Below, piece by piece: positions 11,750 to 22,059 of a stretch of 64,000 nt of DNA. The notes beneath the pieces are model-generated. The model was not told the origin of the DNA. It searched no databases and was given only the letters and a program-made list of their open reading frames with translations. Within the stretch, counting starts at the first letter, position 1. Every line of letters starts with the position of its first letter. The position numbers and the translations under genes are program-made. The stretch spans positions 33,346,498 to 33,410,497 of the forward strand of contig CP092868.1 in the NCBI GenBank assembly GCA_030710605.1, in the 5' to 3' direction. Source of the DNA: Cordylochernes scorpioides. Lineage: Eukaryota > Arthropoda > Arachnida > Pseudoscorpiones > Chernetidae.

Positions 11750-12060
11750 TTATTATCTTGAGGATTATGCTATGGTAATGCAGTCGTGGGAATAATAATG
11801 AAAATGGTTTTGATCAGTAATTTAATTGAACTAAAGGAATATATAAAAAATATATATATTTTGATAAAAGTACTGCCTGGCTTAAGGCGTAAGAATAAAA
11901 AAAAAATGGAAAACTTATTTACATAATGTACAAAGGTTTGAGCCGGCCAGCAGGAAAGACCAACAATTGAGTTTATATAGTGAAAACGGCGACCTCTGGT
12001 GGTCGATTTAACAGAGTATTTTATCTATGAAATATATTTGAAAAACATTTTTATATAACA
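11750..12060 (-). repeat. Dispersed repeat family C
   Basis: Reverse orientation of a sequence also found at 29,310-29,620 and 29,800-30,090. Shared landmarks are AAATCGACC-CCAGAGGTC, GGCTCAAATC, TTGTAYATTATGTAAATAA, CTTAAGCCAGGCA and CACGACTGCATTACC. Noncoding and about 300 bp; class not determined. Not seen at the matching place in the right arm. Confidence 0.6.
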
Positions 12061-12082
12061 TATATATCAATATATATATAAA

Positions 12083-12421
12083 TCAATGTTTGTATGCTTG
12101 TTTGTATGTCCGGTATACAAATTCGCAGTAGTTCACTAATTCAAACCAAAATTTCCATACATAGGTAAGAAAATACGGGGAAGACGATAGGCTATTTTAA
12201 AAAATATATAAATCAATTATTAAAACTATATATTCAAATTATTCTACTTAGCTCACGAACAGCGCCCTCTACCAAAGATTAGATTAAATTATGCTGATGC
12301 AAACAAATAGATAATGCTAATAACAAACAATTAATTTTAAAAAATCTTATCTAAATATATATCACTCGGGTAGATATGCACACGGGTCAATCCCGGGGCG
12401 AAGCCCGGGTCACCCGTCTAG
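12083..12421 (+). mobile_element. Non-autonomous Helitron (left arm only)
   Basis: Starts TCAATGTTTGTATG after an A. It ends with a GC-rich hairpin (CCCGGGGCGAAGCCCGGG) followed by CACCCGTCTAG, then T. The 5' TC, terminal hairpin, CTAG end and A/T target are the standard Helitron signature. At 339 bp it has no Rep/helicase. A second copy in the opposite orientation is at 30,205-30,545. The right arm lacks it: the matching site near 15,877 runs straight through. Confidence 0.88.
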
Positions 12422-12722
12422 TACTCTATAGAGCGAATATACACGGCTTCGCCTTATTTTTACCTGAGTGAAAGTTTGCCTAACGAACATTTGTTAAAAC
12501 AATATTTACGGGGCAAACATACACTCCCTACTCAATCTATTCTTGTCAAAATAAATTGATGTTTGTTTTACTCTACTAGAACTATCAAATAAATCATTGG
12601 AAAAATTTACATATATGTAGCTATATATTTACATATAAGCTATTCAACTACCAAAATTTTATATTTTTGATTTATATAATTAAGATTATTGTTATACTCG
12701 TATAATGAGTCTCAATGATCCA
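12422..12722. other. Inner end of the left arm
   Basis: Matches 15,549-15,880 in reverse. It contains a CGGCTTCGCC element, perhaps the hairpin of another Helitron-like repeat, but no clear CTRR end. The arm match stops at the point where the right arm meets the gap. Confidence 0.5.
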
Positions 12723-12939
12723 GCTTCTCTAGTGAATGCTTGCCAGGCGAAATTTGATCTTCAACATAGGTTATTTATTATAATTATATTATTATATTAA
12801 ATACATATATTTATATAATGAGGAGCTTTCGAAATATTTTCCTTACTACTCCTATACTATATTTAAAAAATTATTATATATTTAAATATATATATGAAAA
12901 ACATTGGGGGTGGGGGGGTAATGATATGATTAGTTGATA

Positions 12940-13020
12940 TCTGTAGCACCAGATGGCGCTCTGCCTTCTGTAAAGCACATGTGCTCCTGGTCAGGATATG
13001 TCCTCTTTATTTTTAATATA
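12940..13020 (+). repeat. Family F tail fragment
   Basis: CCAGATGGCGCTCTG, AAGCACATGTGCTCCTGG and TCAGGATATG match the 3' part of family F (20,595-20,915). Truncated at the 5' side. Confidence 0.7.
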
Positions 13021-13171
13021 TTAAATATTGGCATTTTGTATTAAATAAAATGTTTTATTTTAGATCCAAAAAATGCCTTTTAATTAATATATATATTTCA
13101 TTTTTTATCTTAAACGAAAATAATAACATTGAGAAAGAGGATTTCATGAGCACCACTTTAAAAAAGGCATA

Positions 13172-13346
13172 CAGTAGAACCTCCATGAGAGGATACTCGA
13201 GCTAGAGGACACTTCTCTATAAAGGACAGTTATCATTTGCTAAATTATCATTTTAACAATTTTGCAACTCTCCGGTAAGAGGATACCTCTCCTTAAAGGA
13301 CATTTTGGCTTTGCAATTAGGTGTCCTTTACAGGGAGGTTCTACTG
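13172..13346. mobile_element. MITE with CAGTAGAACCTCC ends
   Basis: 175 bp with inverted ends CAGTAGAACCTCC / GGAGGTTCTACTG and a TA on each side, as expected for pogo/Tigger (Tc1-mariner superfamily) MITEs. The subterminal GAGGATA...AGAGGACA motif recurs internally in both orientations. No coding. Confidence 0.85.
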
Positions 13347-14972
13347 TAGTTGTAAATATTTTGATAAAGCCATCTATCAAAAAATTAATTGACGCAATAT
13401 TTTGGTAAATATATTTTACTATTAATCATTAAAAATACCTCCGCATTCATATCGTTTGAATAATTAATAATTTGTTAATTAATAATAAAATCATTATATA
13501 TATAATGTATCAAATATTTGGTAAATATAAAGCAACACGTAAATATATACAGTTAATTTAAGATACTAATAAAAAATATTATTTCTAATATAAAATAAAT
13601 ATATATTTAATTAAAAAGGCATATATTGGATCAAATATCATTTATTTTACCAATATTTCAGTTGGCTGAACGCCAACCTTTATCAAGGTGTTATAACATT
13701 TTAAAGTGTGTCAACAACAAACTCAGCGCCACATAACGTCAACAGAATTAAGTTTTAAAAAATATTTTGTAATATTCAATGGGGAGACAATTTATATATA
13801 TATATATTTATATTATGGACAAAAAAAAAATTGTAAAATATGATAAAATATGTATATAATATATAATGTATATATTAATGCATATCATGTAGAAATAATT
13901 TTGAAATTTGGTACATAAAAGTAGAAATTGGGAAAAAGGCAATTCTATTTTTTATATAGCAATAAAATTGAATCTCTTTAAATAAATAATATCATAGAGA
14001 ATATTTATTATGCCTTAGATATGATAAAAATTTATAACGTCAAAAATAAGGAAATCACAAAAAGTGATTTTTTTTTTATTTTCTTAAATTGGTTATGTTT
14101 CCTAACTTTGATTCATTTTAACAAATGTACCTCAAAACTTATGTTTTTTTTTTAAAGAAAAACAGATAAAATAATATCGACAAAATTGTCATTAAAATAC
14201 GCGCTAAAAAGTCATGGGTCAATTATTATTTTAGTTTTATATATAAATCACAGAGCGTTTATAATGTCTTTAATATTATCAGGAAGTTTTTAGAAAAGTT
14301 AAACTATTACATTTGCCCCCAAAACTTTCAAATTGGTTTCCAATAATGGGGAAGTAAAAAAAAAAAATAGAAAATGTTATTAAAGCGTATTTGATAAATT
14401 TCTCATTGGTAATATATTTTTTTAAATTCAATTTTTTTTCGAATTTTTTCAATCGTGTGAAATGTATATATTTGGCAAAGTTTCAATTGTAATTTTAATT
14501 CGTCTGCATTTCTTGTCAACGGCAATTTTGTCGTTTTCCGCCTTTTTTTGTCTAAATCATCGGATTGTTGGGAAAATCCCATTTTTATCCAATCAACGCA
14601 TCCTGAAAACAATTCCCTTAGAAATTGAAATTTAAAAGGGTGCCATTTTTATCGATTCAAAAGACAATCTTGAAGAAAGAAGAGTGAAATATAGATTTAA
14701 TGTTTTATAACATAAGCTTATTATACAAATTTCAGACAACTGTTTTATAAATATTCAAATTTAAGCCTCTCTTTCTAGTTTTAAATTAATAATAAACGAA
14801 TAAAACTAATAATAGCGCTACGTATAAATTAATTTAATATTTCCACATTTTTATTTTTCAAAAATGAATAAATAAAAATATTACATTTAGATCATTTACA
14901 GTATATAAATATTTTATTAATATTTTGCGTAATATATATATATATATTAATAAAATAATAAAAATTAATATA
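13347..14972. other. Spacer between the arms, mostly featureless
   Basis: AT-rich and unmatched in the right arm. At 13,612-13,745 is half of a family A palindromic element, with GGCATATATTGGATCAAA and the hairpin GTTGGCTGAACGCCAAC. The frame at 14,403-14,612 (minus) has no recognisable domain. No RNA gene seen. Confidence 0.5.
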
Positions 14973-15100
14973 AGATAGTAAAAAGGCATATATTGGATTG
15001 AATAAAATATTTATTTGCCAATCCATATATTAGTATTCAAACCAATATATGCCTTTTTACTATCTAATGATTTAAGTATGGATTTCTCTATTTACAAAAT
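14973..15100 (+). mobile_element. Short family A palindromic retroposon
   Basis: AAAAAGGCATATATTGG faces its complement across a short centre. The tail is CTATCTAATGATTTAAGTAT...CTCTATTTAC. It is flanked by AAATTAATATA (14,962-14,972 and 15,101-15,111), an 11-bp duplication, although the target is AT-rich so chance is possible. Same tail as 33,582-33,834. Confidence 0.7.
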
Positions 15101-15448
15101 AAATTAATATATATTAAAATTTGCAGATATTCTTCTCACATATTTGTTTCTATTAAAAGTATACATTTAAAAACAATTTCCAATATTCAATTTTGTTTTC
15201 AAATAAAATAAAAAGATATTTTCCTTTAAAAAATTTTTCTAAAAAATACCAAGTTCCTATATGAAGCCTATAAATTTGAAATGCATATTTAGTAGTATCG
15301 AGAAACTTGTGGAAGAAATTCAGCAGATTCTAAATTTGAATTTTTTTTATAGTCAGCAGACGATCAAACTTTCCTGTTAAAAATTTATTTTAAAAAGTTT
15401 TTAAAATAGTTTTAAAAAATATTATACACCCATAAATGTAGTTTGTGA

Positions 15449-15548
15449 NNNNNNNNNNNNNNNNNNNNNNNNNNNNNNNNNNNNNNNNNNNNNNNNNNNN
15501 NNNNNNNNNNNNNNNNNNNNNNNNNNNNNNNNNNNNNNNNNNNNNNNN
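15449..15548. other. Assembly gap (100 N)
   Basis: Exactly 100 N, a conventional scaffold placeholder of unknown real size. The right arm of the inverted repeat begins at the first base after it, which bears on whether the palindrome is real. Confidence 0.99.
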
Positions 15549-15880
15549 GATCACATTGAGACTCATTATATAACAATCATAATTCTATAAATCAAATATA
15601 TAAAAAAATGGTTTGTTCACTGTCTAATTTTGGTGCTTGATTAGCTTATATGTAAATATATATATATTCAGCTACATATATGTAAATTTTTCCAATGATT
15701 TATTTGATAGTTCTGGTAGAGAAAAGTATAAAAAAAACATCAAATTATTTTGACAAGAATAGATTCAAAAGGGTGTGTATGTTTGCACCGTAAATATTGT
15801 CTTAACAAATATTCGTTAGGAAAACTTTCACTCAGGTAAAAACCAGGCGAAGCCGTGTATATTCGCTATATAGAGTATAT

Positions 15881-16190
15881 ATATTTATTAAATTTTTATT
15901 TTATTTCAATTTAAAGCGCTATGTCCCCCTAAGGACACTTACGCTGTCATACATGTATGTCTTTACATTTGTCTATACATATATATATAATAATTTTAGG
16001 CTGTGAATATTATAGTCATATGATGTTAACAATGGTAAAGAGAGAGAAAAAACGAGAAAAGACCTGTGTACAAAAGAAAGAAGTGTCTGGTAATATGTAC
16101 AATAAGCATAATATGAATTAACAGTTTCTTAAAAGATATTTGTTGTTATATAATTTAAAATATATCTAAAAAAGGTATATATTGAGCCTT
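15881..16190. repeat. Right-arm-only stretch with family G repeat
   Basis: Not present at the matching place in the left arm. It contains AGCGCTATGTCCCCCTARGG (a GTCCC...GGAC hairpin) followed by ACACTT, also present at 44,100-44,125 in the same strand sense. Both are followed by AT-rich, GAAAGA-rich sequence. Class unknown. Confidence 0.5.
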
Positions 16191-16655
16191 GTTGTGTGTG
16201 TGTTCAAGCAGACTTGAGGAATTTGTCACAAAGATTAAATATACATATTCTGTAAAATTCATTTATTTAAAATGTTGACCTCAACATAGAGAGAGAGAGA
16301 GGGAGAAAAAAGACGCGTCCTTTTGTCAAGGAAGTGGCAATTTGCATATTCAAAGATGAATTTATGGAGATAGCTTTTTTATGGCGTGTTTGCCGTTTGT
16401 AAATTCCATAGCCTTACAACGTGACCGGTCGTTTATACCTTAGTATTCTTCCTATGGTGCGACTTTCTTTCTAGAAAAAGTTTGGATATGAGAAGAGGGA
16501 TTTTTCTAAATGCTTTTTACCATGTATTCTTTTATGGTGTTCGTTGATCCTTGGGATTTCTGAATGGGAATAACAATTTATCAAGTTTGAAGATGCCGTT
16601 GAAGATTCTCTCTTTATCTACAGATGGACTTAGCATCGTTTGCAAGACTTTTCAA

Positions 16656-16752
16656 ATCCATTATTCCTGTAGAAGGGCAGCTTACGCCCGAAAGCTCGAA
16701 TTTGTTTTTCAAATAAAGAAATTATCCTTTTTGAATCTTTTCGTTATTATAA
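16656..16752 (+). mobile_element. 97-bp hammerhead-like insertion (right arm only)
   Basis: Flanked by GACTTTTCAA twice (16,646-16,655 and 16,753-16,762). The left arm has a single version of this site near 11,235, lacking the 97 bp. The insert is little more than CCTGTAGAAGGGC, a loop, GCCCGAAAGC and an AAATAAAG tail. This is the layout of PLE terminal hammerheads, with stem II GGGC/GCCC and the GAAA block. Core position 6 is U rather than A, so it is degenerate. Its closest relative here is the palindrome at 34,113-34,349. Confidence 0.82.
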
Positions 16753-16999
16753 GACTTTTCAATATCAAAATTTGGGTATAAATTATTATATACTAGAACA
16801 TATGCAAATACGAAGAATTAAATGAATGTTATTTGTATCATAATTGTTAATCAGTAGAATCAATATCTCTTAGTAATTAAATAGAAACTTGCTAATTGAC
16901 ATTAAGTGAAATTGTTCCCATCGGCAATACTCTGATTGAAGTTCACTCCAAATTATGCTTTTAAATATTATATTTTTATATCAAGTCTTCAATGCTCTT

Positions 17000-17640
17000 T
17001 ACTGTGTTTATTTATTAAATATATTTATGGAATACTTTTTATTTTTTCAATATCTTTATTCAATTGTTTATTTCTTCATTGTCTTTTTATTGAATCCTTT
17101 ATTTTTCATTGTATATATTGAATGTTTCATTTCTTGAATGTCTTTATTAATGATTTATTCTTTGTCTTTATTGAATGCTTCATTTCCTTTATTCTTTTAT
17201 TCAATGCTTTTTCCTTTATTGTCTTTATTGAATGCCGTATTTCTTCGCCGTATTTATTGAATGATTTATTTTTTCATTGTTTTTATTGAATGATTTATTT
17301 TTTCATTGTCTTCATATTCAATGCTTTATTTGTTCAATTCCTTTATTGAATTCTTTAATTCTTCAATTACTATTGAAAATGTTTTATTCTTTCCTTGTAT
17401 TTATTGAATTCTTTATTTCTTCAATGACTTATTCAATTATTTATCTCTTCAATTCTCTTTATTCAATGCTTTATTTGATCAATTCTTTTATTGAATTCTT
17501 TAATTCTTCAATTACTATTGAAAATGTTTTATTCTTTCCTTGTATTTATCGAATTCTTTATTTTTTCAATACCTATATTCAATTATTCATTTAATCAATT
17601 CTCTTTATTCAATGCTTTATCCTCTCAACAGGGATATATG
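17000..17640 (+). repeat. Degenerate TTTATTGAAT minisatellite (right arm)
   Basis: Mirror of 10,370-10,960. Imperfect units contain TTCAATGC and TTTATTGAAT. The 105-aa open frame across it is a repeat artefact. Confidence 0.7.
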
Positions 17641-17799
17641 TAAGGTATTATTCTCTCAATATATCTTTATTCAAAGCTTTGTTAAATGCCTTTTTTTTAA
17701 TCGAGAATTTTTTTTGCATTATTTGTCTGAAAATGTCACCTTTATTTTGGATGACAGAATCATCTTATGACAATGAAATTGAAAGGATATTTTTCTAAT

Positions 17800-18079
17800 T
17801 ACACCCATACCTCGCTTTGCGTCGGGGTTACGTTACAAAAAAAAATCACGAAACAAATTGAAACGACGCAAATTGAAAATATGTGAAGGCCCAATCAAAA
17901 ACAAAGGTGTTGCCATATTTTAGGAAAAAAAATTCAAAAAAAAAAAAAAAATTAAAGACTCGAATCCAAAACAACGCAACTTCGAAAATCTAACGACGCA
18001 CAATGAAAATCAGTTAAAAATTAAGCAGCGACGCAACTTCGAAAAAACGCAAAACGACGCAAAGCGAGGTATTGGTGTA
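17800..18079. mobile_element. MITE with TACACC...GCGTCG ends (right arm)
   Basis: Mirror of 9,934-10,193, with ends TACACCCATACCTCGC and GCGAGGTATTGGTGTA. An A-run near 17,930-17,955 is longer than in the left copy. Confidence 0.82.
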
Positions 18080-18940
18080 TATACTCTCTATAACAGAATA
18101 AAATGCTTCAAGTTTAATGCCAAAAGAATCCGTAAATATTTAAATAATAACTATAATAGTTCGTCAAATAATTAAAATAATCAAATCGCTGGAAGGGTTA
18201 GTCCCTAATGAATCGGGGCGCTCAAGCCTTTCTTCATATCATTGATAATTATAGAAATGTTATAGAAATTTAATTCTGGAATTTTATTTTCTCTAATAAT
18301 ATTTTCTATTGTAGCTTGTTAAATTTTGTATATTTATGACATACGTGTATGTAAATTTGAATTTAAATTTCTATATACCTGTTCCTTCTCATTAATTATA
18401 TTTTCTAATTAACAAAACAATTTTAGATCCGAATTAACTATGTAAATTTTAATTATGAAATGATTTATGTATGAGAATAAACGTGGATTAAGCCAACTTT
18501 TTTCCCTGTTTAGATTTTATTGTAATGTTTTACCTCTTTTTGTCCCTTTTATAAAAATATCTATCTGCAGTACAAGTCTATGATTATTTGTGTGATATAG
18601 AAGGTTTTGTGATGTTCTACAGCTGTATAGAAAGTCTTCTGACACTTATTTTAGGATTTGGAAAGGTATTTTAATGACTTAAATTATTTTAGGTAAATTT
18701 AGGGGTGAACTATGGAAGTGTGATGCTTTACTATCGAAAAATTAACTGTATCGACTCATCCATTGATGCGTTCAAATCATCTCCAGCAGACACCATCAAA
18801 ATTCTCAAGCTTTACACCCTAATATGATTGAGTGTAGATAAGAAAAAAGAAGAAGAATAAATATATAGGCAATATTTTTCGAACCTAATTAGAGAAATGA
18901 CTATCGCACTAGTATCTAGCATCGATAAGTTAAACTGACT
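18080..18940. other. Shared arm sequence with a LINE-like tail
   Basis: Mirror of 9,060-9,933. At 18,745-18,862 is the CATCCATTGATG...GACACCATCAAAA...AGAAGAAG sequence also found at 60,110-60,232, possibly a LINE 3' end. No gene. Confidence 0.4.
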
Positions 18941-19090
18941 AAAATTCTGTGAGGATTTCCATACTGATAAGTCATGCCTTTTCAATATCCTTTTCCTCCC
19001 AATATATAGGGATAGTGTGGGGATTATTAATAATAAAAATAATATATGGATATATATTTCTCATTTTTGTTCACTTCCCGACACGTTTCT

Positions 19091-19130
19091 CCCCTGAGGA
19101 AGGTGATAGGGAGTTGACGAAACGTCAAGA
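19091..19130 (+). ncRNA. PLE-type hammerhead-like motif (right arm)
   Basis: CTGAGGA (19,094-19,100), stem II region, GAAA (19,119-19,122) and CGTC. It is followed by AAGAAGTAAATAAAG, the usual arrangement at PLE ends. The left copy has GCCGAC where this has GTTGAC in stem II. Stem I is not well paired. Confidence 0.5.
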
Positions 19131-19271
19131 AGTAAATAAAGAACCGTTAATGTAGTAGCAATATCATGTTTTAAAACAAACTCCCAACCAGCTAATGATT
19201 TTTAAAATATTAGACTGACATGCCACATACAATACACGCAGCAAGATTAAACAATATACACAATATATAGA

Positions 19272-19625
19272 CAACAAACAAACAGCACATTTACTATCTA
19301 TCCGAACCAGATTATCTGAACACAGCCGCAACATACGTACCAACGACCGCAAGTCTCTCTTATGCCAACACATCACAGAATTTCGCCACTCGTTCAATTT
19401 GGACAGAGCTGTATGCGTTTACAAGGGCGTCGGGAACAAGTATCAGCGTCTAGTCCTTGAATCTTTGGTCTCGCACTGCACGCCCAGTTTTAACCGAAAA
19501 ATCGACCTCCCACCCCAATACTCCGTGTTTTACCTCGCCAATCCCCCCCCAGCTGAACTATTTACCTACTGTATTGGGCTATCTTTCATGTCGATAGTTT
19601 TAAAATATTGCCCAGTTGTAACCTG
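19272..19625 (+). pseudogene. PLE polyprotein C-terminal (GIY-YIG end) remnant
   Basis: One plus-strand frame runs from an arginine-rich segment (LSEHSRNIRTND) through HITEFRHSFNLDRAV and NKYQRLVLESLV to a stop at 19,623. The H...H spacing and the RLVLESL block match the C-terminal part of PLE GIY-YIG endonuclease domains. The catalytic GIY-YIG start and the reverse transcriptase are not found upstream, where the frame is broken. So this is a 5'-truncated fragment. A second hammerhead-like motif follows at once (19,620-19,658). PLE insertions are often 5'-truncated like this. The antisense frame at 19,164-19,397 is a shadow. Confidence 0.72.
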
Positions 19626-19658
19626 AGGAAGGGCATTCTTGCCTGAAAGCTTGTGTTT
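19620..19658 (+). ncRNA. Hammerhead-like motif after the PLE frame
   Basis: CTGAGGA (19,623-19,629), stem II AGGGCA...TGCCT, GAAA (19,645-19,648), then GCTTGTG and a later ATTAAAAG. The position directly after a PLE C-terminus is where PLE terminal repeats carry hammerheads. The expected GUC is replaced by UGU/GUG, so cleavage may be lost. Confidence 0.55.
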
Positions 19659-19699
19659 TACCATTAAAAGAAAATCACCACGTTTTTATCGCCTTCATT

Positions 19700-19990
19700 T
19701 CAAACATTTACTATATATACACAATACATGCTATACATAAAAAGCATACAAAACACAGCTCATATACAATACATACACAAAACACAATGCATACTTAACA
19801 TAAAACGCATACAAAACACAGAGCATATATATACAATACATACACAAAGCGCAATACATACAACAAATAAAACGCATACAAAACCAGCACATATTCAATA
19901 CTTTCCCCAAAAGACAATATATACTACACGAAAAGATAATAAAAAAACATAGTTCATACAGCATATAACTCAAACAAAAACAACATACAC
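19700..19990 (+). repeat. Degenerate short-period minisatellite (right arm)
   Basis: Mirror of 7,960-8,290. Repeats of GCATACAAAACACA and AATACATACA. Open frames here are artefacts. Confidence 0.6.
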
Positions 19991-20594
19991 AATTCGTATG
20001 AGTTTTTTCTTTAAAATTTATACCTTTATTCATTTTGACCATAAATAATTCATATCCTATTATACTTCATACAAATAAATACAAATAATCTCAAATTTAC
20101 TAGCAGACGGTGTTTCTTTCATTTAAATCCTCTCTTAAAGGACACATTTGAAAAATCTAAAGAAATAATTCAAATTGAATTATTTTATTTGGCTTTAAAT
20201 CTCCTATTTTATAATACGCTTTTCTATAGAAAATTTTCCAAACTATGGTGTGACAAAAAATTTAGATATTTATGCTGAAAAAAAGAACTAAGCCTAACTT
20301 CCTAAAATGTCAATCAATGTCAACTAAACAATTTAGTAGTTCGTCTGAGAGGAAATTGCCTTTTAAAAGGATGCTGGGGTAAAGAGAAAGTTTTAAGGCT
20401 TAAACCTTAATTTCAAGGAGCTTTCACTTCAAAATAAAAATTTCGTTTAAAAAAATGAGATGTAAGATAAATGTATAGAAAATTATAGTTTATAAAGATT
20501 TCATTCTGAACATGTTGATAACATATTTTATATAATACACAGAGGCCAAATAGGTTTTTTTATATAATTCTTAAATAGATTAATAATTTGAATA

Positions 20595-20915
20595 TATATG
20601 TTTCCATGTGTTAAGCGTATTTACGCAAGTTTGGCCTTAAATACCCATTTCTTGGTTTCTCAAGAAGCCACTGGGACCAAAATTCTTTTTGGTTGCAGTG
20701 GTTACAGCCTACTCCACACTGACGAGTGCCAACAGCGCGAAACGCGTTCGTGGATGGCTTTTCTTAATTTATCAAGAAATTGGGTTGGCCAAATATCAGG
20801 GAACAGGCTAAATCAATGAATAGTTGATTTCTGTTCCACCAGATGGCGCTCTGCTTTCTGAAAAGCACATGTGCTCCTGGTCAGGATATGACTTTTTATT
20901 TTTAATATATATAGG
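20595..20915 (+). mobile_element. Family F retroposon with hammerhead core (right arm)
   Basis: Best-preserved family F copy. Hammerhead core: CTGACGA at 20,719-20,725; stem II GTGC/GCGC (20,726-20,729 with 20,735-20,738); GAAA at 20,739-20,742; a two-pair stem III; U16.1 and U17 at 20,747-20,748; and stem I TCCAC/GTGGA around one mismatch. All conserved core positions are present. The tail has ATGGCGCTCTG, AAGCACATGTGCTC and an AT-rich end. There is no credible protein. Confidence 0.72.
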
Positions 20916-21082
20916 TTATATAATCGTCTGAAATAAAAATCACGAATTGTGAGGCGAAAGGTTTCTTTTAAGGTTTTATTATTTTGTCAGACTTTCGAGT
21001 ATTTCTCATCTTCTACAGGAGAAAGAGTTAAAACGTATTAGAAGATTAATTGTTTATATATACATGTAATATATATAATATA

Positions 21083-21372
21083 TAGTTTTCTTGAAAACCA
21101 TTTCTGAGATTCCACCCTTCAGTGCTGCGTATATAAGCAGAATTGTCCAATACAGTATTAGAGCTCTGAGAAGCGGTCTGGTGGAATAAATTGGCGTAAT
21201 CGCTGTGAGGGTTCACCACTGATGAGCCAAGCCCTCCCAATATATTTTTCATTGCAGTTAAGAGACTAGAAGTTTGTATTATGCATAAAAGAAACATTCG
21301 TGCTTTTAAATCCTTTCATTATATATATATATATATATATATAGATAGCGCGTTATTGCTTTGTGTTAATTT
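21083..21372 (+). mobile_element. FB foldback retroposon half copy (right arm)
   Basis: Mirror of 6,397-6,645, plus the tail AGATAGCGCGTTATTGC after a (TA)n run at 21,320-21,345. The same tail follows the full palindrome at 32,817-32,855. It carries CTGATGAG on the plus strand. The CGAAAC block has decayed here: the left copy has GGCGAAACC in reverse, and this copy GGCGTAATC. Confidence 0.75.
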
Positions 21373-21586
21373 ATTATTGTATTAACAGAGTATCATTTTT
21401 TATGTTTATATTTTGCTACTCTGTAAACTTCCCTCATTGCTTATCTTTTGTTTATCCTTCATAGTTTGTTCTTGACTTAAATAAATTGCTGTGTCATCCT
21501 GAAGTTTGTCTTTCCTAATTTTCTACGTGGTAATATATTAAGGGAAGAACCTAAATCTAAAATAGGAAAAGTGAAACCTTTGATAG

Positions 21587-21862
21587 TACACCTATCCCCC
21601 GATTTACACGGTAGATACGTTCCTGAGAAAAACGTTTACATCGATAAAAAAAAAAGAATGTCTTATTTTAAATCTTTCAAACCAGCCATGACTTGCCAAA
21701 ATATTTGGCTTCTTTTCAGTTGAAGAAGAAGATGGAAATCGCTCTACAATATTTTCGTATAGTATTTCGTTAGTATAGTGCGATAAAAAAAACTTATTTG
21801 GAAAACCGTGTAAAAGCGAAAACGTGTAAAACAAGTACCGTGTAAATCGGGGGATAGGTGTA
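21587..21862 (-). pseudogene. Tigger/pogo-derived MITE with CENP-B-type remnant
   Basis: Inverted ends TACACCTATCCCCC. On the minus strand, within 21,604-21,873, a short frame contains SSSSTEKKPNILASHGWFER followed by FKIRH. This resembles the second helix-turn-helix of CENP-B/Tigger DNA-binding domains, where an AS-GW-x-RF-x-x-RH pattern is usual. Only about 30 residues survive and there is no DDE domain. The MITE is therefore an internal-deletion product of a Tigger-like transposon. Confidence 0.72.
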
Positions 21863-22059
21863 TATTCACACACAGAGATACCTTTATTAAGACATAGTCT
21901 TTTATATGTGTTTACTATGAAGTCTCTGTAAAGGATAATAATTGAAATACAAAATACTATTTACATTTAATGATAATATATTATATATATTCTCATATAC
22001 AAAACCTAATGAAGTTTCATATTTTTATGACGCCGGTTGCCTATTTTGTAAGGAGACAG

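Larger units (their letters stand above)
1..12722 (+). repeat. Left arm of a giant inverted repeat
   Basis: This arm reads, in reverse complement, as the right arm (15,549-25,996). Matching landmarks in mirror order are: position 1 with about 25,996; mariner MITE 251-451 with 25,601-25,784; unique-looking AT-rich sequence 2,000-4,350 with 22,530-24,900; Tigger MITE 5,875-6,149 with 21,587-21,862; PLE remnant 8,340-8,830 with 19,155-19,660; MITE 9,934-10,193 with 17,800-18,079; and 12,424-12,722 with 15,549-15,880. By eye, matched stretches are about 97 percent identical, with scattered small indels and several whole-element insertions. The arm is open at the window start, so its outer limit is unknown. 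Confidence 0.93.

Noticed and set aside
15549-15873. Third Helitron ending in GGCGAAGCC
   Set aside because: There is a short GC hairpin but no CTRR end or TC start.
17277-17594. Hydrophobic 105-codon frame that could look like a membrane protein
   Set aside because: Low-complexity TTTATTGAAT repeat; the mirrored left arm does not keep the frame.
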